Assembly: GCA_963677325.2 (NCBI GenBank) | Contig: CAXXGM010000008.1 | Coordinates: 62,001 to 126,000, forward strand | DNA from: G963677325 sp963677325 | GTDB taxonomy: Bacteria > Bacteroidota > Bacteroidia > Bacteroidales > Prolixibacteraceae | DNA: 64,000 nt | Direction of reading: 5' to 3' | Shown here: piece after piece, positions 34,005-43,501 of the stretch | Layout: every line of letters starts with the position of its first letter | How positions within the stretch are numbered: the first letter of the stretch is position 1 | Position numbers and translations under genes: made by a program | Notes under the pieces: model-generated | What the model saw: only the letters and a program-made list of their open reading frames with translations | Databases searched by the model: none | Told to the model about the DNA's origin: nothing

Positions 34005-37000
34005 TGATAGGCAGGATTAAGGCCTCCGTTCACCGGTGTCGCGGTAAATGTTACAGTTGTCCCCGGACAGATATTGTTTCTGCCAGAAATTGTAACAGAG
34101 ACCGGAAGAATTGGATTTACAGTGACATTGATCAGGGTCGGCGTAATTGCCGTGCAACCATAGGCGTTTTCATAATTCACGCTGATCGTCTTATGGCCGG
34201 TATTGTCCCATCTTACTGATAATTCGTTGGTGCCCTGCCCTTGTGTAATAACACCTCCGGGGGATACTGTCCAGATATAATTTGACCTACCCGGTTCTGT
34301 GCGATAAAGGTTGCCGGATGATCCGATACAGGCGCTATTGTCCCCGGTAATAGTCGGCGAGGGATGGGGCTTAACCGTAACATCCGCAAAGATTGCTTCA
34401 CCGGAACAGGAACCAAAGTGAGGTGTAATTTTATATCTTACACTTCCTTTTTCTGAGGAGGGATTGATCAGTATTTGTGAAATTAAGCTTCCGGAACCGC
34501 TTTGAGCGCCAGTCACAGGACCTGTCACAGATTCAACTGTCCAGGTAAACGTGACGTTATTCACCGGAGAGGAAAGATTTATATTCATTAAATTTCCAGA
34601 ACAAATTTCCTGGCTTAATGGAGTTGCCAGAACAACCGGTAACGGATTCACTGTTACGATGTAATCAGCAGGAACACCTGGACAACTTATACCCAGATTA
34701 GAACTCGGAATGATGTGATAAATTATATTCTCAGGAACTGTTCCGCTGTTGGTGATTAATTGAGACCCGATCATATCTGATCCGCCGGGCGTATAGCCGG
34801 TAATGTTGGACGAAGGGGGCGGAGTGACATTCCACGTGAATGAGGTTCCCGGCACATTTGAAGTCAAGGTTACAGCTGAAGTGGAACTCCCCGAGCAGAT
34901 TGTCTGCGCAAGAGGATTTGTCACCGTAGCGGCCGGATTAACCTCAATAAGGTAAGCAGAGGCTACCCCCGCACATCCGTTTATAGAAGGCGTGATCGTG
35001 TAGGTAATTGTACCCTTTGAGGCTAAAGTACTGTTAATTGCTGCTGAAGGTATTGAATTCCCATTCCCTGCGGGTGTAAATCCGGTTATGCCTGATGTGG
35101 CATTTACTGCCCAGTTGAAGGTGACGCCAGTTACATCCGATGTCAGGTTTAATGCTGTACTTGCTGTTCCCGAACAGATAATCTGGCTTGTAAGGTCATT
35201 TGTTATATGCGCTACAGGCTGGACGCTGACATCATAAAATACAGGTAGGCCTGAACAACCATTGGCTGTTGGAGTTATTACATATCTTACTGTCCCCGGG
35301 GTAGTCCCTGAATTGCTTAACAGATCATTTATATTACCTGAACCCGTTGGAGAAAAACCAGTGATATTACCCTCCGTAACGGAAGCTGTCCAGTCATAAG
35401 TTGTGCCTGTTACGTTTGAGGTCAGGATCATATTGGTACTGCTACCGGAACATATGGTTTTGTTTTTGGGATTGTTGGAAACATTTGGGCGCGGCCTGAC
35501 TATAATCGTGTAGTTTACCGGACTGCCCGCGCATCCGTCTGCTACCGGGATTATTGTATACGTTACAGTTCCGTTTGAAGAGGTTGAATTTACAAGTGTT
35601 TGAGGCGGTATAAAAGATGTGCCTGAGGGGGTAAATCCTGTGGTACCTGCTGTCGAAGAGGCTGTCCATGTAAAGGTTGCACCGCTGATATTTGAGGTAA
35701 GATCAACCTGTGTCGATGTTCCTTCAGAACATATTGTTTGTGTCAACGGACTATTGGTTACTGTCAGATTAGGGTTTACGCTGATGGTAAAGGTTTGAGC
35801 TGTGCCGCTGCAACCATTGGCTGCCGGGGTAACTGTAATGGTGGAGGTAACGAGTGATGATGACAGGTTAGCCGGAGTAAAAGGCAAAATATTGCCTGTC
35901 CCGCTTGAGGGCAAGCCTATGGAAGGATTGGAACTGGCCCATGAGTAACCGGTTCCTGCAACTGCATTACTAAACGTGATTGCGGATGTTAAAACTCCGT
36001 TACAGAATTCTTTATCCGCTAAGGCCATTGTACCGGGCGTCGGGTTGACGGTTATTGTAAATGTTCTAACGGGTCCTGCGCAGTTTCGGGTATTAAATGG
36101 AGTCACTGATATGGTGGCTGTTAAAGGCATTGTGCCGGTATTCACAGCCGTAAATGATGGAATATTCCCTGTTCCACTTGCTGCAAGTCCGATATCCGGA
36201 TTGTTGTTGACCCACGAAAAAGTTGTACCCGTTACATTGCCTGAAAAATTAATAGCACCCTGCGCGGCATTATTACATAAAGAGATATTACTTACGGGAT
36301 TTACTGTCGCTTGCGGATGAACGGTGATTGTAAATGTTTTTGGTGTCCCTGTGCAACTTGTAGCTGTTATCACAGGTGTTACCGTTATTGTTGCTGTTTG
36401 AATTGTGGCGCCATTATTAACGGATATAAACGGATCTATATTTCCCGATCCGGATAGCGCAAGCCCGATTCCGGCGTTATTATTGGTCCAGTTGTAAACT
36501 GTATTGGGCACCGTTCCTCCAAAGGTTATCGCATCCGATTGTTCTCCTTTACATTTTACCTGACTTGTAATGTCATTCACCGTGGGGCCAGGATTGATGG
36601 TAAACGATGTGTTGTAAGAAGTTGAAACGCATTCGTTGATAACCATCAGGGTGACTGAATATGTTCCTGATGTGCTGTAGCTTACAGTTCCCGGATTGGC
36701 ATTGGAGGATGCTGCAGGACTACCTCCCGGAAAACTCCATTCATAGGTAAGGGTCTGTGAACCGCAGTTTGTTACGTTTGCAACAGGATTGATCTGGGTT
36801 TCAGGATAAGTCTGACAAATTTTTGCCGGAATACCTGAAATAGATACTACCGGCGGTTTTTTTACGGTTACCGTCTTTGTTGTATTAAATGTTCCGCATG
36901 AATTAGTTACAGATAGCCTGATGGTGTAGGTTCCGGGATTGGTAAACAGAAAAGATGGATTTGCGGAAGTCTGGCCTGTCCCGTTTGTAAAAGTATAGTT

Positions 37001-38653
37001 GGAGGAGGTGCCGCAATTCCCTGCAGAATAGGAAACATCCCAGTTATAAACAGGAGGAGCACAATTATTGGAAATATTGGTAGCATTTGTGGCCGTTATT
37101 GCCAGGGGTATACATCCTGTATTCTCATTTAAACTGAATGCTGGAGTTAATGGAGACTCTATGCAAATAGTCTTTGTTATAGTCGAACTCCCGCAAAAAT
37201 TTTCAGTGGTCAGCCTAACGGTATAGGTACCGGCATTCAAATAGGTATGATTAGCGGACTGCTCTGAATTTGTTTGTATCACATCAGCAGTGCCATCTCC
37301 AAAATTCCATTTTTTTGTATAAACAAGAGAACAGTTTTGTCCGTATCCGGCAATGGTGGTATTGTTAAATAATATACTGGAATTTGTACATCCGGTTGTT
37401 GGGGCAGTGAAATTTGCAGCAGGTTTAACTAATACGCTGATATTTGATATCGTGCCTTTTGTCTCACCACAGGCATTGGTTACCGTCAGGTTTATTGTAT
37501 AGAACAACTTCGGACAGTTTGATGAGGTATAAGAATGAGGAACAGGATAGTTTAAGGAAGCGGATGGATTGGAGGCGTTGTAATATAGCGAATTACTTAC
37601 CATTTGTTCCTGTGTTAAGGTAACTACCGGGGAATCATCACCATAATTAAGCTGATAGGTTGTACCAGGAGAATTGGTGGCCCAATCTGAAATTGCAAAT
37701 TGAAGATCGGACGTAGGGGCACACAGGTTCACCGTACTGCCCGGACTCGTTATCCCACCTGAAGGATTGGAAACATTTTTAATGACATATGTTTTTGAAT
37801 TGCTGCACCCATTTGTGCCCATGGCCGTAATCACCATGTTATAAGCTCCCAATTGAGAATAAGTATGTGAAAGAGGGAAGGTGATACCGGAGGCTGTATT
37901 CCCGTCACCCCAATTAATCGAATAGGATGAAATACAAGTTGAGACAGATGAATTTCCTACTGTAATTGAAAATGAAGGATTAATAGCTGAAGCATCACCG
38001 CAATTGCTGAAAGGATTAAAAGGTTTATTGACATCGTAGAAATTAATATCAGGTTTTTGTTTTATGGTAATGTTGTGTGTCACTGAACTTGAACATGAAT
38101 TTGCATCAGTGACAGTTAAAGTGACTGAGAATAATTTCGTTTCACATCCTAAAGAAGTGAATTCATGTGAAGGATTCTGTTCCATTGAATAGGATAAATC
38201 TCCGAAGTTCCAGCTGTAAGTAAAAGGGCCGGTACCTGAAACAGATGGTGTAAAAGCTACTGCTGATCCGGAACATTGATTATTCAAGAAAGTAAAATCC
38301 ACCATCGGCAATGGGTTTACCGTGACAGTTATTACATCCGTAGATGTGCAACTCCCTTCTTTGATCGTGACGGTATAAGTTGTTGTGACATCAGGGTGTG
38401 CCTTAGGATTTGGGATAGCAGGATCGGTTAATCCCGTACCCGGACTCCATGAATAAGAAACTCCCGAGCCTCCTCCGGTAACAGTGACATCCAGTTGTGC
38501 CTCAGAACCCTTACAAATTACTTTATCAATTCCTGCATTTACAGATAGGGTGCAGTCCTCTCCAAAAGCGGTCAGGTTTAATAAAAAAGTAACTAAAAAG
38601 AGCACCCCGACTAAGAGAAATCGTTTTACATTGAAAATAATAAATTTAATCAT
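33995..38653 (-). CDS. giant PKD/Ig-repeat adhesin, N-terminal part (frameshifted)
   Basis: 1,552 residues: a hydrophobic signal peptide (VGVLFLVTFLLNLTAFG), PKD domains in the first third (SWNFGDLSY, KWNFGDGTA), and then at least nine ~85-residue repeats carrying ICSG(S/T)-type and TFTWT/TYxWT-type motifs, with runs such as ITGFTPxG. The frame stops at AYQWG where a run of five C (33998-34002, + strand) seems one base short. With it restored, the protein is ~2,470 residues and ends in a type IX secretion domain. A SprB-like surface adhesin for attachment or gliding is inferred. Confidence 0.85.
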   Translation of the reverse strand: MIKFIIFNVKRFLLVGVLFLVTFLLNLTAFGEDCTLSVNAGIDKVICKGSEAQLDVTVTGGGSGVSYSWSPGTGLTDPAIPNPKAHPDVTTTYTVTIKEGSCTSTDVITVTVNPLPMVDFTFLNNQCSGSAVAFTPSVSGTGPFTYSWNFGDLSYSMEQNPSHEFTSLGCETKLFSVTLTVTDANSCSSSVTHNITIKQKPDINFYDVNKPFNPFSNCGDASAINPSFSITVGNSSVSTCISSYSINWGDGNTASGITFPLSHTYSQLGAYNMVITAMGTNGCSNSKTYVIKNVSNPSGGITSPGSTVNLCAPTSDLQFAISDWATNSPGTTYQLNYGDDSPVVTLTQEQMVSNSLYYNASNPSASLNYPVPHSYTSSNCPKLFYTINLTVTNACGETKGTISNISVLVKPAANFTAPTTGCTNSSILFNNTTIAGYGQNCSLVYTKKWNFGDGTADVIQTNSEQSANHTYLNAGTYTVRLTTENFCGSSTITKTICIESPLTPAFSLNENTGCIPLAITATNATNISNNCAPPVYNWDVSYSAGNCGTSSNYTFTNGTGQTSANPSFLFTNPGTYTIRLSVTNSCGTFNTTKTVTVKKPPVVSISGIPAKICQTYPETQINPVANVTNCGSQTLTYEWSFPGGSPAASSNANPGTVSYSTSGTYSVTLMVINECVSTSYNTSFTINPGPTVNDITSQVKCKGEQSDAITFGGTVPNTVYNWTNNNAGIGLALSGSGNIDPFISVNNGATIQTATITVTPVITATSCTGTPKTFTITVHPQATVNPVSNISLCNNAAQGAINFSGNVTGTTFSWVNNNPDIGLAASGTGNIPSFTAVNTGTMPLTATISVTPFNTRNCAGPVRTFTITVNPTPGTMALADKEFCNGVLTSAITFSNAVAGTGYSWASSNPSIGLPSSGTGNILPFTPANLSSSLVTSTITVTPAANGCSGTAQTFTISVNPNLTVTNSPLTQTICSEGTSTQVDLTSNISGATFTWTASSTAGTTGFTPSGTSFIPPQTLVNSTSSNGTVTYTIIPVADGCAGSPVNYTIIVRPRPNVSNNPKNKTICSGSSTNMILTSNVTGTTYDWTASVTEGNITGFSPTGSGNINDLLSNSGTTPGTVRYVITPTANGCSGLPVFYDVSVQPVAHITNDLTSQIICSGTASTALNLTSDVTGVTFNWAVNATSGITGFTPAGNGNSIPSAAINSTLASKGTITYTITPSINGCAGVASAYLIEVNPAATVTNPLAQTICSGSSTSAVTLTSNVPGTSFTWNVTPPPSSNITGYTPGGSDMIGSQLITNSGTVPENIIYHIIPSSNLGISCPGVPADYIVTVNPLPVVLATPLSQEICSGNLMNINLSSPVNNVTFTWTVESVTGPVTGAQSGSGSLISQILINPSSEKGSVRYKITPHFGSCSGEAIFADVTVKPHPSPTITGDNSACIGSSGNLYRTEPGRSNYIWTVSPGGVITQGQGTNELSVRWDNTGHKTISVNYENAYGCTAITPTLINVTVNPILPVSVTISGRNNICPGTTVTFTATPVNGGLNPAYQWG

Positions 38654-39256
38654 TTAGCCGGTTTGCTTTGTATATATATTTAGTCTGGTGAAGGGCCTAA
38701 TTTAATCTTTTTTTAGAATCTTCTAACGCAAACCCAATTTTTTTCACCTTAATTTTAAGAATCCACCCAATTCAATATTAAATTTTTCTCGCATTAAAAA
38801 AATTAAAGAATCATTGCTCAATTAAATTGAATAAAAGAGCCCAGAGGTTATGCGACGCGTGTCTCCCTGATAATTTTTTTATAAAACAAAAATGGGGTAT
38901 GAAACATTCTATTGTCTCTTATGCAACCGTTGAACTCAAAATAAAAATGCCATTTCCGGGATGTGTAATGCGTGAAATCCCTTATCACGAAAATTATGAT
39001 TCGGGTAAAGAGGATGGTGAATTATGACTTTTTATAAAATAAATTGACTATACAGTAAAAAACAGAAAAGTGAGTCTTTTCTTAAGTAACCGGAATAAAA
39101 TCATGTCATATGAGGCTTATTGGCTATAGGTGCTTAGGCTAAAGGTAAATATTATGATCCTCCAGCCTATAGTCTAAAATCCTTCAGTATAAAAAAGCAA
39201 CATTATATTCTTGACATTGCTTAAGTCTTAAGCTTTATTCACAACATAGGACCATC
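38654..39256. other. intergenic region between the adhesin and TPR genes
   Basis: About 600 bases. The only structure seen is a degenerate heptamer region at 39120-39183. A 66-codon plus-strand open frame at 38827-39027 matches nothing recognisable. Confidence 0.5.
39120..39183. repeat. degenerate heptamer repeat (TTTAGGC family)
   Basis: GGCTATAGGTGCTTAGGC-type units face AGCCTATAGTCTAAAAT-type units, forming an imperfect inverted repeat of the same family as at 4394 and 42160. Confidence 0.55.
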
Positions 39257-40036
39257 TCAGGTCCAGTTACAATAGCGTTTAATGAGCTGGTAGGAGATTT
39301 CGGAACCCATTTCACCGGCCTTGGTCCAATCCAGGCAAGCCCCTGTAATATCCCCCAGGATTGATTTTGCAATTCCGCGATGATGATAGGCCCAGTATGC
39401 GTAATTATTAAAATCAATTGCTTTATCAAAATTTTCAATGGCTTCTGAGAGATTTCCTACCGTTTTTTTTATGATCCCTAAATTGTAATATGCCATGGAA
39501 GATTTAGGTTCAATTTCGATTGTCTTTTCGAAATCCCTGATTGCCCCCAGATAATCTTTCGTGTTAAATCTTGCGATTCCACGTTTATAATAGGCCACTT
39601 TGAATTTAGATTTTAATTCTATGGCATTGCTGAAATCCAAAATGGCTTCTTTTGATTCGCCAGCGCTGAGCCTGGCCACTCCACAATGATAATAAGCCAT
39701 AGGATCATTGGGATCCAAATCGATTGTTTCAACAAAATTAATGATGGCATTACTATAATCGCCAAGGTATTTACAGGAAAGACCTCTTTTGAAATAGGCC
39801 TGAGCCATATTTGGATTTATTTCAATTGCTTTGCTGAAAATGGCAATGGCCGAATGATGATCGCCAATTTTTGCCTTCTGAACCCCTCTTTTGAAATAAG
39901 CTATCGCCTCAATTGCATCGGGATGAATTCCCTGAAAATTTTGATTACTACCCTTTGACCGATCCTTTATTGAGGTGTGCGGTTCCTGCTTTTTGAAAAC
40001 AGACTTGAAATTAAACAACAGAAATGACTTCATCAT
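39257..40036 (-). CDS. tetratricopeptide repeat (TPR) protein
   Basis: A 259-residue protein made almost entirely of TPR units from residue ~40: six to seven 34-residue repeats with the pattern AYFKRG...LGDYSNAIINF...IDLDPND, the last slightly degenerate. TPR arrays mediate protein-protein contact. No enzymatic domain and no clear signal peptide. Neighbours give no clue to a partner; an IS200-like element lies ~100 bases upstream of its start. Confidence 0.9.
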   Translation of the reverse strand: MMKSFLLFNFKSVFKKQEPHTSIKDRSKGSNQNFQGIHPDAIEAIAYFKRGVQKAKIGDHHSAIAIFSKAIEINPNMAQAYFKRGLSCKYLGDYSNAIINFVETIDLDPNDPMAYYHCGVARLSAGESKEAILDFSNAIELKSKFKVAYYKRGIARFNTKDYLGAIRDFEKTIEIEPKSSMAYYNLGIIKKTVGNLSEAIENFDKAIDFNNYAYWAYHHRGIAKSILGDITGACLDWTKAGEMGSEISYQLIKRYCNWT

Positions 40037-40131
40037 ATTTGTTAAATTTTAGTTCACAAATAATTTCATCATTTCAACATAGAATTTCCATACCCTTTTT
40101 AGGGGATTTTTCTTTGTGATAGAATTATACC

Positions 40132-40865
40132 AACGTGAGTTCGATCTAAGCAATGGATAAGGGTAATGTTTGGTTGTTGGAGTGCTTATTTCGTTTCGAT
40201 AACCTGATCTGTCGAAAACACCTCAGTAGGAAATGGGATACCCTCATATTATTATCTAATTACCTAATTTGGCTTAATAGGTTTTTGATAAAAAGCAACA
40301 AATTGATCATACTCACTTTGAGAATTTATTTTTTGATGATGAATTGGTTGATTTATAATATAGGTACATACCTTCGGAATATGTGATTTTGAAACTGAAA
40401 ATGCAGAACAGGAATCCTGCCATTTAAATTTTCCATTAGAGAGATTATTCTCAGTTATAAAATTTTCAGTACTAACGGCTATAATTTCAGCGATCCTTTC
40501 TTCAGAAATTTTTGGAGATCGTGAGATAAGAAAATGAACGTGTTCAGGATTGGCATAAATTGAATAAAGTTGACAGCCATTATTCTTAACTATTCCGGTA
40601 ATGTATTTTTCGATTCTTTCCCTAAAATTGCTTTGAATCAGAGGCTGACGTTGATAGGCGGTAAAAATAAAATGAGTATATAAATTGTTGTATTCTACTT
40701 TCATACATTAATATTTATTAATGTAATATATTAATTAAATGGTCAAAAAACAAAATTGAGAAACATAAATTAGGTAATTAGGTTAGAATATTGGGGGTAT
40801 TCCATTTTTCTACTGAGGTGTTTTTGACGGATTAGGTTATCCATTGCTTAGATTGAACTCGCGTT
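40132..40865 (-). mobile_element. IS200-like insertion element with long terminal inverted repeats
   Basis: A ~734-base unit around a Y1 transposase gene. The ends (40132-40160 and 40837-40865) match as an inverted repeat in 27 of 29 positions (AACGTGAGTTCGATCTAAGC type). A second inverted pair follows inside: 40200-40229 against 40812-40839, with 40 extra bases on the left arm. Its outer 30 bases recur at both ends of the 57016-57245 element. Confidence 0.85.
40264..40704 (-). CDS. tnpA: IS200-like Y1 transposase (TnpA)
   Basis: A 146-residue HUH-type single-strand transposase: N-terminal LYTHFIFTAYQRQPLI, metal-binding PEHVHFLIS, the WQD...AFSVSKSHI segment, and the catalytic-tyrosine helix VCTYIINQPIHHQ. 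Length and order match TnpA of IS200/IS605-type elements. No TnpB is present. All catalytic positions look intact. Confidence 0.9.
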   Translation of the reverse strand: MKVEYNNLYTHFIFTAYQRQPLIQSNFRERIEKYITGIVKNNGCQLYSIYANPEHVHFLISRSPKISEERIAEIIAVSTENFITENNLSNGKFKWQDSCSAFSVSKSHIPKVCTYIINQPIHHQKINSQSEYDQFVAFYQKPIKPN

Positions 40866-40973
40866 ATTAAGTATCCGCGGATTTGAATCCGAAGTCCGGA
40901 ATAGATAACTTACCTGCAGGTAATAAAAAGCTGAGGAGGCCGGGGGTAAGTCAAATGGTTTGCGGAGCAGGAT

Positions 40974-41231
40974 CTATTCTTTTTTCTTTTCGAGCCAGCT
41001 GCCCGATTTTAGAAATGCTTTGTATCTTTTCCATGCTTCTTTACCAATCAGAAGAATCCCGACCCAATAAGATATTTCACCTGTTATGGCTAATGCAGTA
41101 GCGATAGATAATTTGAATTTCAGATCAAATCCCAGAAAGGGGATTGCAAATAGAGTTAGAAATATGATGACAGAAATAGTGATTAAGGTTAGACCTAATC
41201 TTATTTTCCATTTTCGGCTGATGATACTCAT
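40974..41231 (-). CDS. small two-TM membrane protein (transporter-suffix-domain-like)
   Basis: An 85-residue protein with two transmembrane helices (LGLTLITISVIIFLTLFAIPFL and IATALAITGEISYWVGILLIG) and a basic tail (KKKE). It resembles the short Bacteroidota proteins annotated as transporter suffix domain proteins. Its start overlaps the end of the oxidoreductase gene by 4 bases, so the two are co-transcribed. Function unknown. Confidence 0.7.
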   Translation of the reverse strand: MSIISRKWKIRLGLTLITISVIIFLTLFAIPFLGFDLKFKLSIATALAITGEISYWVGILLIGKEAWKRYKAFLKSGSWLEKKKE

Positions 41232-42157
41232 CTGATTTTTATCACAATTTTTCCGACAGCTCTGCCTGATTGACTGAGCTCATGGGCTTGTTTTATTTCA
41301 TCAAGTTTGAAAATTTCCCCAACAACAGGCTTGATTTTTCCTGAGTCGATGAGCTGAGCTAATTTGGAAAGCGTTTCACCATTAGATTTCACGAAAATAT
41401 AACCGCTTCTGACATTGTGATTATGCACTTCCTCTTCATTGACGGGATTGATGATGGAGATGATATAACCTCCTTCTTTCAAAACTTTAAGAGAATCCAA
41501 CTGTGTTTGTCCACCTACAGTATCCAGCACAACATCAAGATCCTTCAATATCTTGGTGAAATCCTGGTTCCTGTAATCAATCACCTCATCGGCGCCAAGC
41601 TTTCTGACCAAATCAAAGTTCTTTTCTGAGGTAGTACCTATTACATAACAGTCAAAAGATTTAGCAATCTGAACTGCAATACTGCCAACTCCTCCGGAAG
41701 CTGCATGTATAAGCACCTTTTGACCTGACCGGATGTTCGCATTAGTCACCAATGCTTCCCACGCGGTGAGGCCGACAAGGGGGATGGAGGCAGCCTCCTC
41801 AAAATTTAATGTCTTTGGTTTCAGGGCTACAATACTTTCTTTTACAGCAATGTATTCTGCATAACCCCCATCCCGGGCTACATCAGGCCTGCTGTAAACT
41901 TCATCACCAACCTTGAATTTCTTTACCTCTTTCCCAATGCTTTCCACAATTCCCGAAACGTCCCATCCGGGGATTAATGGCAAATGATGAAGGTTCCTCC
42001 ATCTGAGTTTTCCTTCACGTACTTTCCAGTCTATCGGATTTACGGATGCTGCAAAGATTTTAATGAGTACTTCATCATCTGCAAATGCAGGAACAGGAAC
42101 CTCTTCCATTTTAAGAACATCAACAGGACCGTACTCGTGTATTCTGACTGCTTTCAT
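41228..42157 (-). CDS. NADP-dependent zinc-independent medium-chain oxidoreductase (quinone oxidoreductase-like)
   Basis: A 309-residue MDR-superfamily enzyme. N-terminal GroES-like domain (MKAVRIHEYGPVDVLKMEEVPVPAF ... VNPIDWKVREG) and NADPH-binding Rossmann domain (VLIHAASGGVGSIAVQIAK) with DVVLDTVGG. No structural-zinc cysteines, consistent with the quinone/enone reductase subgroup. It is co-transcribed with the small membrane protein. Probably reduces quinones or reactive enones. Confidence 0.9.
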   Translation of the reverse strand: MKAVRIHEYGPVDVLKMEEVPVPAFADDEVLIKIFAASVNPIDWKVREGKLRWRNLHHLPLIPGWDVSGIVESIGKEVKKFKVGDEVYSRPDVARDGGYAEYIAVKESIVALKPKTLNFEEAASIPLVGLTAWEALVTNANIRSGQKVLIHAASGGVGSIAVQIAKSFDCYVIGTTSEKNFDLVRKLGADEVIDYRNQDFTKILKDLDVVLDTVGGQTQLDSLKVLKEGGYIISIINPVNEEEVHNHNVRSGYIFVKSNGETLSKLAQLIDSGKIKPVVGEIFKLDEIKQAHELSQSGRAVGKIVIKIR

Positions 42158-42238
42158 TTTTTTTAGGCTTTAGACTATAGGCGTTAGACTTTAGGAGGTT
42201 AGGCTCCAAGGAGACCTGAAGCCTAAAGCCTAACGCCT
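42158..42238. repeat. heptamer repeat array in inverted halves (TTTAGGC / GCCTAAA)
   Basis: TTTAGGC-type units at 42163-42197 face inverted GCCTAAAGCC-type units at 42217-42238, able to form a long stem. The TAG stop of the CoA-binding protein gene (42223-42225, minus strand) lies inside the repeat. Confidence 0.8.
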
Positions 42239-42702
42239 GAATTAAATTCTGCGGGCGTTTTACCAAAAGTTTTACGCATCCATAAATGAAAACGATGAAT
42301 CCCTGAGCTGGACAAAAACATCATCGGACAGAAACCATAAACTACTTCAATCCCCTTATCTTTACATTCATGAATGGCTAGAATAGAAGATGAACCGCTT
42401 CCCATTCCCTTATGCATCCATACACGTTTTATCTTATCGGGATTTATTCCTTTTACGATCTCCTCTGTCGCTTTAGGTTGCACCACCAGTAACAGGTTTT
42501 GTACATTTTCAGGCAGTTCATCTAAAGACCGGAAACATTTGACTCCTTCTACATATTGCAAATCAGGATGAACAGGATAGATGGTATATCCTAATTTGCT
42601 TAATTCCTTTAGCAGCGCATTCCCAAATTTCTGTTGGTTTTTTGAAACCCCGATAAGAGCTAAGTTCTTATCTTCAACAAAATGGTTTATAATTTCAAGC
42701 AT
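42223..42702 (-). CDS. CoA-binding domain protein (YccU-like)
   Basis: A 159-residue Rossmann-fold protein related to the CoA-binding domain of succinyl-CoA synthetase and YccU: NLALIGVSKNQQKFGNALLKELSKLGYTIYPVHP and ENVQNLLLVVQPKATEEIVKG. It lacks the downstream catalytic domains. The last residues (SGVRL) and the stop codon are encoded by the TTTAGGC repeat, so the natural C-terminus has been changed by repeat insertion. Ligand CoA is inferred from the family. Confidence 0.85.
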   Translation of the reverse strand: MLEIINHFVEDKNLALIGVSKNQQKFGNALLKELSKLGYTIYPVHPDLQYVEGVKCFRSLDELPENVQNLLLVVQPKATEEIVKGINPDKIKRVWMHKGMGSGSSSILAIHECKDKGIEVVYGFCPMMFLSSSGIHRFHLWMRKTFGKTPAEFNSGVRL

Positions 42703-42771
42703 TTTTCTGCTGGATTAATTGGTTGTATAAAAATACAAATAAATACACAAAAAAAGATGTAAGTATAATGG

Positions 42772-42893
42772 TTAATGATTAATGGTCAATAATACTGAGG
42801 GAGAGAAAAAAATTATCCATCAGGATTATAAAATAAGGGACGTTAAGAATTAAGAATTAAGAATTAAGAATTAAGAATTAAGAATTAAGAATT
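42772..42893. repeat. heptamer arrays (TAATGGT and AAGAATT units)
   Basis: A short TTAATGAT/TTAATGGT region at 42768-42790 and a perfect tandem of about seven AAGAATT units at 42843-42893 that runs up to the stop codon of the GNAT gene. AAGAATT repeats contain TAA in every frame of both strands. Confidence 0.85.
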
Positions 42894-43314
42894 ATTCAAT
42901 CATTCCCTTTGCTTCCATCGCCTGTGAATTTTTAAATAGTGCCATGCCTGTTTTCATTTTACGGAAATTCAGGTTCTTATAAAATTCCTCTTTCCCCGGA
43001 TTCGCATATAAAATGAAATTGCATCCCGGAAGGGAATTTACGAGGGTATTAATAATCAATCTTCCTATTCCTTTTCGCTGGTATTCGGGAAGTATGGCTA
43101 CATCATATATAGCTGCCTGGTAAGCTCCATCCGATATGGCACGTCCAAATCCAATCATCTTCTTTTCCAGGAAAATAAATACCACCGCCGCACTGTTTTC
43201 GAAAGCTTTCTGATGAACCGAAGGTTCATGATATCCCATTTCTACCGTCTTCAGGATTTCAGGAATCAGGGTCCAGTCAATATCTGAGCAATTTTGTTGA
43301 ACATTCAGTTTCAT
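42892..43314 (-). CDS. GNAT family N-acetyltransferase
   Basis: A 140-residue acetyl-CoA-dependent acyltransferase: VVFIFLEKKMIGFGRAISDGAYQAAIYDVAILPEYQRKGIGRLIINTLV carries the Q/RxxGxG/A acetyl-CoA motif (QRKGIG), followed by YANPGKEEFYKNLNFRKMKTGMALF, the usual C-terminal strand pair. Complete length. Acceptor unknown. The AAGAATT array starts at its stop codon. Confidence 0.9.
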   Translation of the reverse strand: MKLNVQQNCSDIDWTLIPEILKTVEMGYHEPSVHQKAFENSAAVVFIFLEKKMIGFGRAISDGAYQAAIYDVAILPEYQRKGIGRLIINTLVNSLPGCNFILYANPGKEEFYKNLNFRKMKTGMALFKNSQAMEAKGMIE

Positions 43315-43325
43315 ACCATATTTTT

Positions 43326-43501
43326 TAAAAAGACTTTAGGCTTTAGGCTTAAGGAAAGAATTAACAAAATTATTAAATACAGGCAGCTTTAAGCCTTAAG
43401 TTTAAAAAAAGTCTTCAGCTGACTCCGGGAACATTCCCTAAAGCCTAAAGCCTAAAGCCTAAAGCCGACAGTCTAAAGCCGACAGTCTAAAGCCTAAAAA
43501 A
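43326..43501. repeat. large heptamer repeat region (TTTAGGC / GCCTAAA)
   Basis: TTTAGGC units at 43330-43352, an inverted TTTAAGCCTTAAG stretch at ~43388, and a dense GCCTAAA array at 43437-43500 with a 14-base module GCCGACAGTCTAAA repeated twice. It fills the gap between the GNAT and dGTPase genes and ends at the dGTPase stop. Confidence 0.85.

Noticed and set aside
38827..39027. 66-residue plus-strand open frame
   Set aside because: No recognisable domain, no clear promoter, short and isolated.
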